Notes: a model not told the origin generated them from the letters alone. Positions 52,294-61,960 are shown, counted from the first letter of the stretch. The stretch is 64,000 nt of DNA from Curtobacterium pusillum (GCF_007680845.1 NZ_VEIY01000001.1:318227-382226); one strand, 5' to 3'. Made by a program: numbers and translations.

Positions 52294-54381
52294 ATGGCCC
52301 CGTACAACAAGGGCGGCGCGGACAACCGCGCCTCCGATCGTGTCCGTCACCCGAACGGCACCCCTGCCGCTCGCAGCAGCAAGCACCGCGGTTTCCGCGC
52401 CGCCGACCCGTTGGCTCCGCGCCAGAAGCAGCGCTGGGACGCCGAGGAGCGCCGCGGCCGCTCGGCGCAGGGCGAGCGCCCCGCGCGCCCGAACTGGGAG
52501 CCGCGTGACGCCGGCCAGGGTCGCCCGCAGCGTGACGACCGTGGGCGTCGGTTCGACCGTGACGACCGTGCCCCGCGCCGGTTCGACCGCGACGACCGCG
52601 CCCCTCGCCGTGACTCGGACGACCGTCCGCGTCGCAACTTCGACCGCGACGACCGTGCTCCGCGCCGGTTCGACCGCGACGACCGCGCGCCCCGCCGTGA
52701 CTCCGACGACCGTTCCCCGCGCCGGTTCGACCGCGATGACCGCGCGCCTCGTCGTGACGCCGACGACCGTCCGCGCCGCAACTTCGACCGTGACGACCGC
52801 GCCCCGCGCCGGTTCGACCGCGACGACCGTGCCCCGCGCCGCGACTCCGACGACCGCGCGCCCCGCCGCTTCGACCGCGACGACCGCGCGCCCCGCCGGT
52901 TCGACCGCGACGACCGTGCCCCGCGCCGTGACTCCGACGACCGTGCCCCGCGCCGGTTCGACCGCGATGACCGTGCCCCCCGTCGTGACTCGGACGACCG
53001 TCCGCGCCGTAACTTCGACCGCGACGACCGTGCCCCGCGCCGGTTCGACCGCGACGACCGTGCCCCGCGCCGGTTCGACCGCGACGACCGCGCACCCCGC
53101 ACCGACCGCGCCAGCGCCGACCGCGGCCACTACGTCCCCGCGGACGACGTCAAGCTCGAGAAGCTCCAGGCCGAGGCCACCGTCGCGGCCGACGTCGAGG
53201 GCGTGACCTTCGGCGACCTCGGCATCGGCGGCAACATCTCCCGCACCCTCGCCGAGCTCGGCGCCGTCAGCCCGTTCCCGATCCAGGCCGCGACGATCCC
53301 CGACGTGCTCGCCGGCAAGGACGTCCTCGGCCGTGGCCGCACGGGCTCCGGCAAGACGATCGCGTTCGGCGCCCCGCTCGTCGAGAAGCTCATGGAGAAC
53401 GGCGGCGGCACGAAGCGCAAGATGGGCCGCGCGCCGCGTGCGCTCATCCTCGCCCCGACCCGCGAGCTCGCCCTGCAGATCGACCGCACGGTGCAGCCGA
53501 TCGCCCGTTCGGTGGGCCTGTTCACGACGCAGATCTACGGCGGCGTCCCGTACGGCCGCCAGGAGGGCGCCCTCCAGCGGGGTGTCGACATCATCGTCGG
53601 CACTCCCGGTCGCGTGCAGGACCTCATGAACAAGGGGAAGCTCGACCTCAGCGAGGTCGTCATCTCCGTGCTCGACGAGGCCGACCACATGTGCGACCTC
53701 GGGTTCCTCGAGCCGGTGCAGGAGATCCTCTCCGCCACGGCCGAGATCACCCCGGAGGGCAACCGCGCCCAGAAGCTCCTGTTCAGCGCGACGCTCGACG
53801 CCCAGGTGGCATCGCTCGTGGCGCAGTTCCTGCACGAGCCGAGCGTGCACGAGGTCGCCGGCGAGGACCAGGCGTCCTCGACGATCGACCACCGCGTGCT
53901 GGTGGTCGAGCAGCGCCAGAAGGACCAGCTCCTCGAGGAGCTCGTCGCCGGCGACGGCAAGACGATCGTCTTCGCCCGGACCCGCGCCTACGCCGAGCGT
54001 CTGGCCGACCAGTTCGAGGACGCCGGCATCCGTGCGACCTCGCTCCACGGTGACCTGAACCAGTCGCGCCGCCAGCGGAACCTGCAGCTGCTCACGAGCG
54101 GCCGGGTGAACGTCCTCGTCGCGACCGACGTCGCCGCCCGGGGCATCCACGTGGACGACGTCTCGCTGGTCGTGCAGGCCGACGCGCCGGACGACTACAA
54201 GGCGTACATGCACCGTTCGGGCCGCACGGGTCGTGCCGGCAAGGAGGGCACGGTCGTCACGATCGTCCCGCGCAGCCGTCGCCGCAAGATCGAGGGCATC
54301 CTCGAGCACGCGGAGATCGAGGCGGAGCTCGTCGACGCAGCCCCCGGTGACGGGATCGTCGCGGAGCTCGCCGCGCGGTAG
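52294..54381 (+). CDS. DEAD-box RNA helicase with repetitive Arg/Asp-rich N-terminal domain
   Basis: 695 residues. Residues 1-80 are basic; residues about 85-275 are more than 15 near-identical copies of [10 protein letters not shown] and DSDDRPRRN, an intrinsically disordered RGG-like region. The helicase core (about 300-690) carries Q-motif [13 protein letters not shown], motif I GRTGSGKT, Ia PTRELALQ, Ib GTPGR, motif [27 protein letters not shown] and [15 protein letters not shown] 52294 has GAGAGAG upstream. It probably acts in RNA unwinding, ribosome assembly or mRNA decay, perhaps in cold adaptation (DeaD/RhlE-like). The repeat is N-terminal, whereas many relatives have it at the C-terminus. 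Confidence 0.95.
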   Translation: MAPYNKGGADNRASDRVRHPNGTPAARSSKHRGFRAADPLAPRQKQRWDAEERRGRSAQGERPARPNWEPRDAGQGRPQRDDRGRRFDRDDRAPRRFDRDDRAPRRDSDDRPRRNFDRDDRAPRRFDRDDRAPRRDSDDRSPRRFDRDDRAPRRDADDRPRRNFDRDDRAPRRFDRDDRAPRRDSDDRAPRRFDRDDRAPRRFDRDDRAPRRDSDDRAPRRFDRDDRAPRRDSDDRPRRNFDRDDRAPRRFDRDDRAPRRFDRDDRAPRTDRASADRGHYVPADDVKLEKLQAEATVAADVEGVTFGDLGIGGNISRTLAELGAVSPFPIQAATIPDVLAGKDVLGRGRTGSGKTIAFGAPLVEKLMENGGGTKRKMGRAPRALILAPTRELALQIDRTVQPIARSVGLFTTQIYGGVPYGRQEGALQRGVDIIVGTPGRVQDLMNKGKLDLSEVVISVLDEADHMCDLGFLEPVQEILSATAEITPEGNRAQKLLFSATLDAQVASLVAQFLHEPSVHEVAGEDQASSTIDHRVLVVEQRQKDQLLEELVAGDGKTIVFARTRAYAERLADQFEDAGIRATSLHGDLNQSRRQRNLQLLTSGRVNVLVATDVAARGIHVDDVSLVVQADAPDDYKAYMHRSGRTGRAGKEGTVVTIVPRSRRRKIEGILEHAEIEAELVDAAPGDGIVAELAAR
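52551..53100 (+). repeat. Coding repeat of 30-base units in the helicase N-terminus
   Basis: Units such as CCGCGCCGGTTCGACCGCGA recur throughout 52551-53100, alternating long ([10 protein letters not shown]) and variant ([17 protein letters not shown]) forms. Codon-level similarity is high, so expansion was by unequal recombination or slippage and is recent. Confidence 0.9.
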
Positions 54382-54391
54382 TCGCGACCAG

Positions 54392-54442
54392 ACGACGGAC
54401 GGGAGGACGGTGCCAGCTGGCACCGCGCCTCCCGTCCGTCGT
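54392..54442. terminator. Hairpin between the helicase and DinB genes (dispersed repeat copy)
   Basis: The left arm ACGACGGACGGGAGG-ACGGTGCCA pairs with TGGCACCG-CGCCTCCCGTCCGTCGT; two bases are missing from the left arm relative to the full repeat. It is the longest full copy, serving two convergent genes. Confidence 0.8.
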
Positions 54443-54462
54443 TCCGCGAGGGAGCGACCGCG

Positions 54463-54972
54463 TCAGCGGTTGAAGAAGAGCAGGCCGCGCACGTACCCGG
54501 CCTGCCCCGCGTGCTGCGTGCAGTCGTCGAGGATGCTGACGAGCCGCGCACCGCGGGTCACGGGCGGGTCCCATGCGTCGTCGACCACGGGGTCGAAGTC
54601 GTCCGGACCGAGCGTGCCGACGTACGCGACGGTCCGGTCGTGCACCGCTCGCAGGTAGCCGAGCAGCAGGTCGGCGGAGGCGCGGACGCGACCGACGTCG
54701 TCGCGGGACATGCCGTACCCGAGCGCCTCGGCGGGGAAGGGCAGGCCGAACCGTTCCACCCAGCCGTCGGCGGTCCACACCTGTTCGGTGTCCGCGAGGT
54801 CGGCGATCTGGGCGTCCTGCCCGCGGGCGATGTGCCAGGCGAGCCACGCCAGCGTGTTCGCGCCGGCGGCCGGACGTGCGGCCAACTGGTCTTCGGAGAG
54901 ACCGTCGAGCGCGCGCGACACGGTCGCCGGCACTCGGGAGAACGCTTCGACGAGGAGTTCTGAGGGGGTCAT
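54463..54972 (-). CDS. DinB/mycothiol-dependent maleylpyruvate isomerase-like protein
   Basis: 169 residues of the DinB-like four-helix-bundle superfamily: LLVEAFSRVPATVSRALDGL, AGANTLAWLAWHIARGQDAQ and LVSILDDCTQHAGQAGYVRG. The His in WHIARG and in TQHAGQAGY are likely metal ligands. Many members use thiol cofactors such as mycothiol; the substrate here is unknown. ATG 54972 is chosen because the longer frame to 55002 overlaps the MarR gene. It follows MarR by 10 bases on the same strand, so the two are likely co-transcribed. Confidence 0.87.
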   Translation of the reverse strand: MTPSELLVEAFSRVPATVSRALDGLSEDQLAARPAAGANTLAWLAWHIARGQDAQIADLADTEQVWTADGWVERFGLPFPAEALGYGMSRDDVGRVRASADLLLGYLRAVHDRTVAYVGTLGPDDFDPVVDDAWDPPVTRGARLVSILDDCTQHAGQAGYVRGLLFFNR

Positions 54973-54982
54973 GCCCGCCACG

Positions 54983-55552
54983 CTACGCGCGGTCTGCGAC
55001 ACCGTTCGTCACGCGGGAGTGGCGGTCGAGCGCGACGCCGAGACGGTCGAACGCGTCGGCGAAGCGGCCGCGTTCGGCGGGGGCGACGACGTCGCGGAAC
55101 GCTGCCGTGTACACGGCGCCGATCTCGCGGGCGATGTCGGAGCCGGACGGGGTGAGGTGGATCAGGATGCTCCGGCGGTCCTCGGGGTTCGGCCGGCGCT
55201 CGATGTGGGCGCGCTTCTCGAGCCGGTCGATCAGGGAGGTCATCGCGCCGGTGGACAGCTCGAGGTACTCCCCGGCCTGCTTCGGGGTGACACCCTCGCC
55301 GTCGGCCGCGGCCAGGAAGAACACGAAGCGCGCGTCGGTCGCGTTGAGTCCGCGGGCGGAGCTCTCGTGGTGGAGGACGCGGGCGTGCTGCATCTGGAGC
55401 ACCCGGAACGCGGTCATCAGCTTCGCGAGCTCGGAGTCGGGCGACAGCTCGGGGACGCTCACCGTAGGGGAGATGGGCGCCGGGGGGAGGGGCTGCTCGG
55501 GGAGGGACTGGGCGGGGAGTACGGGGGTGGTGTCCGTCATCGGGCGGCTCAT
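54983..55552 (-). CDS. MarR-family transcriptional regulator
   Basis: 189 residues from ATG 55552 (ATG 55540 is equally possible). A Pro-rich tail of about 45 residues precedes the MarR winged helix: LAKLMTAFRVLQMQHARVLH, LNATDARFVFFLAAADGEGV, TPKQAGEYLELSTGAMTSLI, DRLEKRAHIERRPNPEDRRS. MarR repressors usually answer to phenolics, antibiotics or oxidants. Two operator-like sites lie in its upstream region. It is divergent from the exported-protein/SipW genes and could regulate them, itself or the DinB gene. Confidence 0.9.
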   Translation of the reverse strand: MSRPMTDTTPVLPAQSLPEQPLPPAPISPTVSVPELSPDSELAKLMTAFRVLQMQHARVLHHESSARGLNATDARFVFFLAAADGEGVTPKQAGEYLELSTGAMTSLIDRLEKRAHIERRPNPEDRRSILIHLTPSGSDIAREIGAVYTAAFRDVVAPAERGRFADAFDRLGVALDRHSRVTNGVADRA

Positions 55553-55625
55553 CTCGGGTGGTGGCCGCGAACGCGGCCGGTCTGGCGGCACGAGTGTGTC
55601 GCCGTGTTGCTCATCCAACAAGTAT

Positions 55626-55698
55626 CTCAATGATTGAGCCACCCCCAACAGTGGGGGTGTACCTTCGCTTGTGAGCCTCACGATGAGCAAGTAGCTTG
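55626..55698. promoter_or_regulatory. Operator-like sites between MarR and the exported-protein gene
   Basis: CTCAAT-G-ATTGAG (55626-55638) and CAAG-TAG-CTTG (55688-55698) are both dyads in an AT-richer stretch. The first is preceded by CAAGTATCT, related to the second. A small hairpin (CACCCCCA/TGGGGGTG) lies between. MarR binding is inferred. Confidence 0.55.
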
Positions 55699-55774
55699 AT
55701 CATCGTACCAACCACGGCGCACCAGCGGCCAACCACCGCGAACCGAGCGCCACCCATGGATCAGGAGCTCCGTC

Positions 55775-56374
55775 ATGTCCCGTGTCACCCCGCGCGCTGC
55801 GCGCCTCGCCGCCTGGATCGCCATCCCCGCCGCTCTCGTGGCCTCGGGTGTCGTCGTCTCGACCGCGTCCTACTCGGCCTTCTCGGCCACCACCGTCAAC
55901 CCGACGAGCAACTGGACGGCAGGCAACGTCGCTCTCACCGACGACGACAACAACACCGCACTCTTCAACGCGACCGGGCTCAAGCCGGGCTCGACCGGCG
56001 CGAACTGCATCACGGTCACCTCGACCGGCTCGCTGCCCTCGACCGTGAAGCTCTACGGCACGAACGCCGCGACGACGAACGCCCTCGCCTCGAACATCAA
56101 CCTCACCGTCGAGCAGGGCACGGGCGGCGGCTTCGGCTCCTGCACCGGGTTCACCCCGGCGAGCACGAGCGGCACGCTCTACAGCGGCACCGTCGCCGGC
56201 TTCGGCACCGCCTCGACGAACTTCGCCACGGGCGTCGGCACGTGGGCACCCACCGGCAGCGGTTCGGAGTCGCGTGTCTACCGCTTCACCTACACGGTCT
56301 CGAGCACCGCGCCGAACACCGTGCAGGGCGGCACCGCGGCCCTCGGCTTCACGTGGGAGGCCCAGAACAGCTGA
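55775..56374 (+). CDS. TasA/CalY-like exported protein (SipW-type substrate)
   Basis: 199 residues. The N-terminus PRAARLAAWIAIPAALVASG then VVVSTASYSAFSATTVNPTS has the alternate signal architecture of TasA/camelysin-type proteins, where a SipW-like peptidase cleaves before a short aromatic motif (YSAFS). The mature part is Thr/Ser/Gly-rich with beta repeats (NWTAGNVALTDDDNNTALFN, TLYSGTVAGFG) and two Cys. TasA and relatives form extracellular fibres or surface layers; here the assignment rests on the signal motif and the adjacent SipW-type gene. ATG 55775 has AGGAGCTCC upstream. Confidence 0.8.
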   Translation: MSRVTPRAARLAAWIAIPAALVASGVVVSTASYSAFSATTVNPTSNWTAGNVALTDDDNNTALFNATGLKPGSTGANCITVTSTGSLPSTVKLYGTNAATTNALASNINLTVEQGTGGGFGSCTGFTPASTSGTLYSGTVAGFGTASTNFATGVGTWAPTGSGSESRVYRFTYTVSSTAPNTVQGGTAALGFTWEAQNS

Positions 56375-56494
56375 GCGGACGGCCCCGGCAGCGCGACCGT
56401 GCTGCCGGTGGCCACCGTTCCGCGGCCACCGAGTCCGAGCCCGACCCGGACTCGTCGGTCGCCCTCGTCAACGCGCCCCCGGTCGAAGGCAGTC

Positions 56495-57649
56495 ATGGTC
56501 AGCATCGCAGTGCACGGTGGCCCCACACCGCACGACGTGCTCCGTGACGCCGTCGACTGGGGGCGCGTCGTCGTCGCCACCCTCGCGCGCGGGGTCGTCG
56601 CGACGCTCCTCGGGCTCGCGCTCTGGGCTGCCGCTCCGGCGGTCATCGGCTGGCAGCCGACGACCGTGATGACCGGTTCGATGGAGCCACGACTCACCCC
56701 GGGTGACGTCGTCGTCTCGCGACCCGTCTCCGCCGCCGAGGTCAGGGTCGGGAAGATCGTCCTCGCCGACGACCCGGACCAGCCGGGCCACCTCCGCATG
56801 CACCGGTACGTGGCGAAGGGGCCGCACGGCACTCTCCTCACGAAGGGCGACGCGAACCCGCAGCAGGACTCGACGCCGCTCGAGCCGGCCGCGGTGCACG
56901 GGGTCGCGTTCCTGCGGGTGCCGTTCGTCGGAGCGCCGATCGTGTGGCTCCGGGACGGCGAGTGGGTCAAGACCGGCGTGCTGGCGCTCGGCCTGATCGC
57001 GCTCCTCGCGCTCTGCACCGTGGACGGGTCGCTGCGGCGGCTCGCCGTCGGGGACGACGAGTCGTCCGACCCATCGGACCCGGCGGCCGGCGGCGACGGT
57101 CCGGACCGGGTCGACGACGGCCTGGAGGCGCGGGACGGCGCCGCCACGCGCCTCCCGTCCGACCCGCCCCCCGTCAGCCGCCGCAGCCTGCGTCGACAGG
57201 CTCGGGACGCACGGCGCACGCAGCGCGCCCGTCGGTTCGGTGGCGCGGCAGCCGTCCTCGTGCTCGTCGGCGGGGTCGGGGTGCTGCTGCCCGCTGAGGC
57301 CGTCGCCGCACCGTGGTACCGGGACACCGTGACGACCACGGCGTTCTCGGCCCTCACGGTCCCGGCGGCGACCGCGCTCGCCTGCACCGCGAACGGCGAC
57401 GGGTCGGTCAACATCGGCTTCACGTACGGCGGCCCGGCGGCGACCTCGTTCTCGGTGATGAACGGCAGCACCGTGCTCGCGACCGGGACAGCCTCGCCGG
57501 TGCGCGTCGTCGGCTCCGGCATCCTCAGCCTCGGGCAGGTGTACACCGTCACCGTCCGCGTCAACTACCTGGGCTCGTGGACGTCGACGAGCACCGCGAC
57601 CACGAGGATCCAGACCGCCGTCATCGGGACGAACCTCAGCTGCGCCTGA
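56495..57649 (+). CDS. SipW-type signal peptidase fused to a second exported-protein-like domain
   Basis: 384 residues. The peptidase (about 25-180) has TM (RVVVATLARGVVATLLGLAL), VMTGSMEPRLTPGDVV with catalytic Ser62, RMHRYV with His103 in place of the bacterial Lys, the box E equivalent KGDANPQQD and a second TM (GVLALGLIALLALC). This is the ER-type/SipW (S26B) dyad. After an acidic, Pro-rich linker (about 185-245) comes a third TM (AAAVLVLVGGVGVLLPAEAV), an AXA-like site and a beta-rich domain with two Cys (C297, C383). ATG 56495 has GAAGG. A copy of the dispersed repeat lies in the linker. Confidence 0.87.
   Translation: MVSIAVHGGPTPHDVLRDAVDWGRVVVATLARGVVATLLGLALWAAAPAVIGWQPTTVMTGSMEPRLTPGDVVVSRPVSAAEVRVGKIVLADDPDQPGHLRMHRYVAKGPHGTLLTKGDANPQQDSTPLEPAAVHGVAFLRVPFVGAPIVWLRDGEWVKTGVLALGLIALLALCTVDGSLRRLAVGDDESSDPSDPAAGGDGPDRVDDGLEARDGAATRLPSDPPPVSRRSLRRQARDARRTQRARRFGGAAAVLVLVGGVGVLLPAEAVAAPWYRDTVTTTAFSALTVPAATALACTANGDGSVNIGFTYGGPAATSFSVMNGSTVLATGTASPVRVVGSGILSLGQVYTVTVRVNYLGSWTSTSTATTRIQTAVIGTNLSCA
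57123..57160. repeat. Dispersed-repeat copy inside the signal peptidase linker
   Basis: GGAGGCGCG (57125-57133) and CGCGCCTCC (57147-57155) arms plus flanking bases typical of the family, translating as GLEARDGAATRLPSD in the disordered linker. Confidence 0.7.
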
Positions 57650-57698
57650 GTTCTCCACAGCCGGCCGCGGGGCGCCTCGGGATGTCCCCGGCCGGCGC

Positions 57699-57704
57699 TA
57701 CCGT
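57699..57704 (+). promoter_or_regulatory. -10 hexamer TACCGT, leaderless start of sbcD
   Basis: TACCGT ends six bases before ATG 57711; no ribosome site is seen. Confidence 0.5.
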
Positions 57705-57710
57705 GACGGC

Positions 57711-58874
57711 ATGCGCATCCTGCACACCGGCGACTGGCACCTCGGCCGCACCCTGCTGGGCGCCGACCTGCTCGAGCACCAGGCTGCGTTCCTCGACTGG
57801 CTCGTCGACCAGGTGCGCGCGCGTGCGATCGACCTCGTCGTCATCGCGGGCGACGTCTACGACCGGGCGGTCCCGCCGGTCGACGCCGTCCGGATGCTGT
57901 CCCGCGTGCTCGAACGTCTCGCCGAGACGACCACCGTCGTCCTCACACCGGGCAACCACGACTCCGCCGCCCGACTGGGCTTCGGCGCCGGGGTCATGGG
58001 CTCCCGGGTCCGGATCCTCGCCGAACCCGCCGGCATCGCCACGCCGGTGCTCGTCGACGACGCGGACGGTCCCGTCGCGGTCTACGGCATCCCGTACCTG
58101 CACCCGGACCTCACCCGGTACGCCCTCGCCGCGGTGCCGGACGAGCCGCTCGCCCGGTCGCACCAGGCCGTCGTCGGTGCGGCGATGGAACGCGTCCGGT
58201 CGGACCTCGCCGGGCGTGCCGACACGCGCAGCGTCGTGGTGGCGCACGCCTTCGTCGGCGGGACCGAACCGAGCGACAGCGAACAGGACATCCGTGTCGG
58301 CGGGGTCGACCGCGTGGCCGAGTCCGTGTTCGACGGCATCGACTACGTCGCGCTCGGGCACCTGCACGGGCCGCAGCGCGTCGGCGACGGCGACCGCATC
58401 CGCTACGCCGGGTCACCACTGGCGTTCTCGTTCGGCGAGCGGCACCAGCAGAAGTCCGTGACGGTGGTCGAGCTCGACGCGGCGGGCGGCACGAGCGTCG
58501 AACTCGTCCCGGCTCCCGTGCCCCGCCGGCTCGTCGACGTGCGGTCCAGCATCGACGACATCGAGTCCGGAGCGCACCGCGCCGCAGCGGACGCCTGGGT
58601 CCGGGTGGCCGTGACCGACACGGTGCACCCCGAGTGCATGTACGCACGGGTCAAGCACCACTTCCCGCATGCCCTCGCCGTCACGCACGAACCGGCCGAC
58701 CGGGGCGAACGCGCCGCCGCGCGCGCGGTCACCGCGACGTCCGACCCGGTGGAGGTCGCAGCGGACTTCGTGTCCTTCGTCACCGGTGCCGCTCCGGACG
58801 ACGACGACCGCGCGATCCTGACCGAGGCGTACGAGGCCGCTGCCCTGGCCCTCCAGCACGAAGGAGACCGCTGA
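57711..58874 (+). CDS. sbcD: Exonuclease subunit SbcD (Mre11-like)
   Basis: 387 residues of the Mre11/SbcD metallophosphatase nuclease. Metal motifs in order: MRILHTGDWHLGRTLLG (D8, H10), VVIAGDVYDRA, VVLTPGNHDSAARL, VVVAHAFVGG and VALGHLHGPQR. The C-terminal capping region is shorter-complexity and Asp-rich. It works with SbcC in resecting hairpins and DNA ends. ATG 57711 follows TACCGT by six bases (leaderless). Its stop overlaps the sbcC ATG by one base. Confidence 0.97.
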   Translation: MRILHTGDWHLGRTLLGADLLEHQAAFLDWLVDQVRARAIDLVVIAGDVYDRAVPPVDAVRMLSRVLERLAETTTVVLTPGNHDSAARLGFGAGVMGSRVRILAEPAGIATPVLVDDADGPVAVYGIPYLHPDLTRYALAAVPDEPLARSHQAVVGAAMERVRSDLAGRADTRSVVVAHAFVGGTEPSDSEQDIRVGGVDRVAESVFDGIDYVALGHLHGPQRVGDGDRIRYAGSPLAFSFGERHQQKSVTVVELDAAGGTSVELVPAPVPRRLVDVRSSIDDIESGAHRAAADAWVRVAVTDTVHPECMYARVKHHFPHALAVTHEPADRGERAAARAVTATSDPVEVAADFVSFVTGAAPDDDDRAILTEAYEAAALALQHEGDR

Positions 58875-61849
58875 TGTACCTGCACCGGCTCGAACTCCGT
58901 GCGATCGGCCCCTACCCGGACCTCGTGACGATCGACTTCGCCGCGCTGACCGCGTCCGGGGTGTTCCTGCTCGAAGGGCCGACGGGTTCCGGCAAGTCGA
59001 CGATCATCGACGCCGTCGTGTTCGCGCTCTACGGCGGCCTCGCGGGCAGCGACGCCAGCAGCGACCGCCTGCACAGCCAGCACGCCGACCCCGCGGTCGA
59101 ACCGTACGTCGAGCTCGTCTTCGAGACCGGCGCCGGCGTGTACCGGGTCCGTCGGACCCCGCAGTACGACCGACCGAAGCAGCGCGGCTCAGGCACCGTG
59201 AAGCAGCAGGCGTCCGCGCACCTCTTCCGGCTCACCGGGCCGGCCGACGCCGCTGGTGAGCCGATGTCGTCGCGCATTCCCGAGGTCGGGCTCGAGATCA
59301 CCCGGATCGTCGGGCTGGACAAGGCGCAGTTCCTGCAGACCGTCGTGTTGCCTCAGGGTGAGTTCGCGCGGTTCCTCCGCTCGCCCGGCGAAGACCGCCG
59401 GAAGCTCCTGCAGTCGTTGTTCGGCACCCAGGTCTACGACCGGACCGCCGACGAACTCGCCGCCCGGCGCCGTGCCGTCCAGGCCGAGGTCGAGGGTGCC
59501 GACGCCCGCGTCCGCGACGCCCTGGCCCGGTTCGCGCAGGCCGCGGGCGTCGACGATCCCGAGGAACCGGCGGTGCCGGGGATCGTCGCGGCGCTCCGTG
59601 CGACCGCGGACGTCGCCGGAGCCGAGCGCGCGACGGCGGCCCGCGCCGCGGCCACCGCAGCGGCTCACGAACAGACGGTCACGACTCGGATCGCGGCACT
59701 CGATCGGCGCAGCACGCTCCTCGCCCGCCGCGCCGTGCTGGACGAGAACGCTCCCGCCGTCGACGCCGCCCGCACCCGGCTGGCGGTGGGGGAGCGCGCC
59801 GCACGGGTGACCGCCGTCGCCGACGCGCTCGACGCCGCACGGAAGCGATCCGACGACGCCACCGCGGCGGCCGAGTCGCTCCGGACCCGACACGGCGTCA
59901 CCGCCGACGGGGACGCCCTCCGCACGCAGCGGTCGACGGTGGCGGAGTGCCTCACCACGGTGCGACACCTGATCGAGACCGAGGACGGGTTCCCGGCCCG
60001 GCGCCTGGCCCTGTCCGACGCAGCGAGCCGCGGCGTCGAGCTGACCGCCCGGCTCGCCGACCTCGACGCAGCCCTCGCGTCCCGGCCCGCCGAGCGGTCC
60101 CGCATCGTCGAGGACGCCCGCACGGCCGCCGGACTCGCCGCCGACGCCGAGGCCGCCCGGCTCGAGGTCGACCGCGTCGCCGGGGTCCGCGCCGACCTCG
60201 ACGCCCGGGCCGGGTCGGAACGCCGGGTCCGCGTCGCCGAGCAGGCCGTGGCTGACGCCCGGTCGATCGCCCACGAGCGCGTCCGCGCCGAGCAGCACCT
60301 GCGGGAGCGCCGCATCGCCGGTCTCGCCGGGGAGCTCGGGGCCGCTCTCGCACCCGGAGACCCCTGCCCGGTGTGCGGGGCGACGGAGCACCCCGTCGTC
60401 GCCACGCCGCAGGACGACCACCCGACGACCGACGCGATCGACGCGGCCGCCGACCTCGCTCGTCGCGCGGAGCAGCAGCTGGCCGACGCGGCGACGACGC
60501 TCGCGGTCGAGCGGGCCGAACTCGACCGCCTCGTCCGCGTGCTCGGCGACACCGACGCGCTCGTCCTCGACGCGCTGGCCGCCGCAGCCGCTGCCCGCGT
60601 CCGAGCCGCCCACGACGCGTCGGTCCGGGTGCGCGAACTCGAACAGCAGCGTGCCGCACACGACGACGGCACCCGTGCCCTCGAACGGCAGCGCAACGAC
60701 GTCGACGCCGAACGTGCGGTCCTCGCGGGCTCGGCGGCAGCGGACGCGGAACGCCTCGAGCACGACCTCGCCGCGGTCCGGGCCGCCACCGACCGGGTCG
60801 CCGAACACCTCGACCACGCGCCGGACAGCCTCCGGGGCGGAGTCGACGAGCTCGACGCCCTCGTCGTCCGGCTCGATGCCGTCACGACGGCGGACGACCG
60901 TGCCGCCGTCGCGGCTGCGGCCCTGCGCGACCGGATCGCCGACGTCGAGCGCGCGCTCGCGGAACAGGACTTCGCGGACGTCGCGGCTGCTCGGGCCGGC
61001 ATCCTCGACCGCGCCGGTGCCGAACGGCTCCGGGACGACATCGCGCGCGCCGAGCGTGAGCGTGCCGTGGTCGACGAAGGGCTCGCCGAACCCGCGGTGG
61101 TGGCCGCCGCTGACGACGACCGCGCCGCGCTGGACCTCGACGGTGCCCGCCGCACGAGGGACGCGACCGCCGCGGCAGCCGAGGCCGCAACGCGCATCGC
61201 GACCTCGACGGCGGACCGGGCTGCCGCCTCCGAGCAATGTGCCGACGCCCTCGTCGCCGCCGTCCGTGCCCGCGACGACACCTCGGCACGGAGCCGGGCG
61301 GTCGTCCGGCTCGCCGACATCACCGCCGGTGCGCCCACGGTCAACCCGAGCGGCATCACCCTCGGCACCTACGTGCTGATGCGCCGGTTCGAGGACGTCG
61401 TCGCAGCCGCCAACGACCGGCTCCGCGCGATGCTCGCGGGGCGGTTCACGCTCGAGACCTCCGACGAGCGGGAGTCCGGGTCACGCGCACGGCGGACCGG
61501 GCTGGCCCTGGCCGTGCACGACCAGACGACCGACACCACGCGCGATCCCCGCAGCCTGTCCGGCGGTGAGACCTTCACGGTGTCGCTGTGCCTCGCGCTC
61601 GGGCTCGCCGACGTCGTCCAGGCCGAGGCTGGCGGGGTGTCCCTCGGCACGCTGTTCGTCGACGAAGGGTTCGGCACGCTCGACCCGGAGACGCTCGACG
61701 ACGTCATCGGGCAGCTCTCGCGGCTGACGGCCGGCGGGCGTCAGGTGGGGATCGTGAGCCACGTCGAAGAGCTCAAACAGCGCATCCCCGAGCGCATCGC
61801 GGTGCGGCGGACGGTCGAGGGCGGGTCGCGGGTCACGACGACCGTCTGA
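58874..61849 (+). CDS. sbcC: Exonuclease subunit SbcC (Rad50-like)
   Basis: 991 residues of the SMC-like Rad50/SbcC ATPase. N-terminal Walker A GPTGSGKST (35-43) with YLHRLELRAIGPYPDLVTID before it; TVVLPQGEFARFLRSPGEDR is the SbcC Q-loop region. Two long coiled-coil arms, very Ala/Arg-rich, surround the zinc hook CPVCGATEHP (C498, C501). The C-terminal lobe has the signature LSGGETFTV (about 895) and Walker B TLFVDEGFGTLDPE. ATG 58874 follows AAGGAGA. It forms an operon with sbcD and is the DNA-tethering, ATP-driven half of the complex. Confidence 0.97.
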   Translation: MYLHRLELRAIGPYPDLVTIDFAALTASGVFLLEGPTGSGKSTIIDAVVFALYGGLAGSDASSDRLHSQHADPAVEPYVELVFETGAGVYRVRRTPQYDRPKQRGSGTVKQQASAHLFRLTGPADAAGEPMSSRIPEVGLEITRIVGLDKAQFLQTVVLPQGEFARFLRSPGEDRRKLLQSLFGTQVYDRTADELAARRRAVQAEVEGADARVRDALARFAQAAGVDDPEEPAVPGIVAALRATADVAGAERATAARAAATAAAHEQTVTTRIAALDRRSTLLARRAVLDENAPAVDAARTRLAVGERAARVTAVADALDAARKRSDDATAAAESLRTRHGVTADGDALRTQRSTVAECLTTVRHLIETEDGFPARRLALSDAASRGVELTARLADLDAALASRPAERSRIVEDARTAAGLAADAEAARLEVDRVAGVRADLDARAGSERRVRVAEQAVADARSIAHERVRAEQHLRERRIAGLAGELGAALAPGDPCPVCGATEHPVVATPQDDHPTTDAIDAAADLARRAEQQLADAATTLAVERAELDRLVRVLGDTDALVLDALAAAAAARVRAAHDASVRVRELEQQRAAHDDGTRALERQRNDVDAERAVLAGSAAADAERLEHDLAAVRAATDRVAEHLDHAPDSLRGGVDELDALVVRLDAVTTADDRAAVAAAALRDRIADVERALAEQDFADVAAARAGILDRAGAERLRDDIARAERERAVVDEGLAEPAVVAAADDDRAALDLDGARRTRDATAAAAEAATRIATSTADRAAASEQCADALVAAVRARDDTSARSRAVVRLADITAGAPTVNPSGITLGTYVLMRRFEDVVAAANDRLRAMLAGRFTLETSDERESGSRARRTGLALAVHDQTTDTTRDPRSLSGGETFTVSLCLALGLADVVQAEAGGVSLGTLFVDEGFGTLDPETLDDVIGQLSRLTAGGRQVGIVSHVEELKQRIPERIAVRRTVEGGSRVTTTV

Positions 61850-61960
61850 CCGATCGACCGACCGACCGGACCGCGCTGGCCGGCGCCGCTGCTCGTCCAC
61901 GCACAGCACCGGCCGGATCGGAGCGCCAGTCGCCCCCGCAGGCCAGGAGCGCCGCCGCGG

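Noticed and set aside
52551..53100. CRISPR-like or non-coding tandem array
   Set aside because: The repeats keep frame, encode [10 protein letters not shown] units and join directly to the helicase core.
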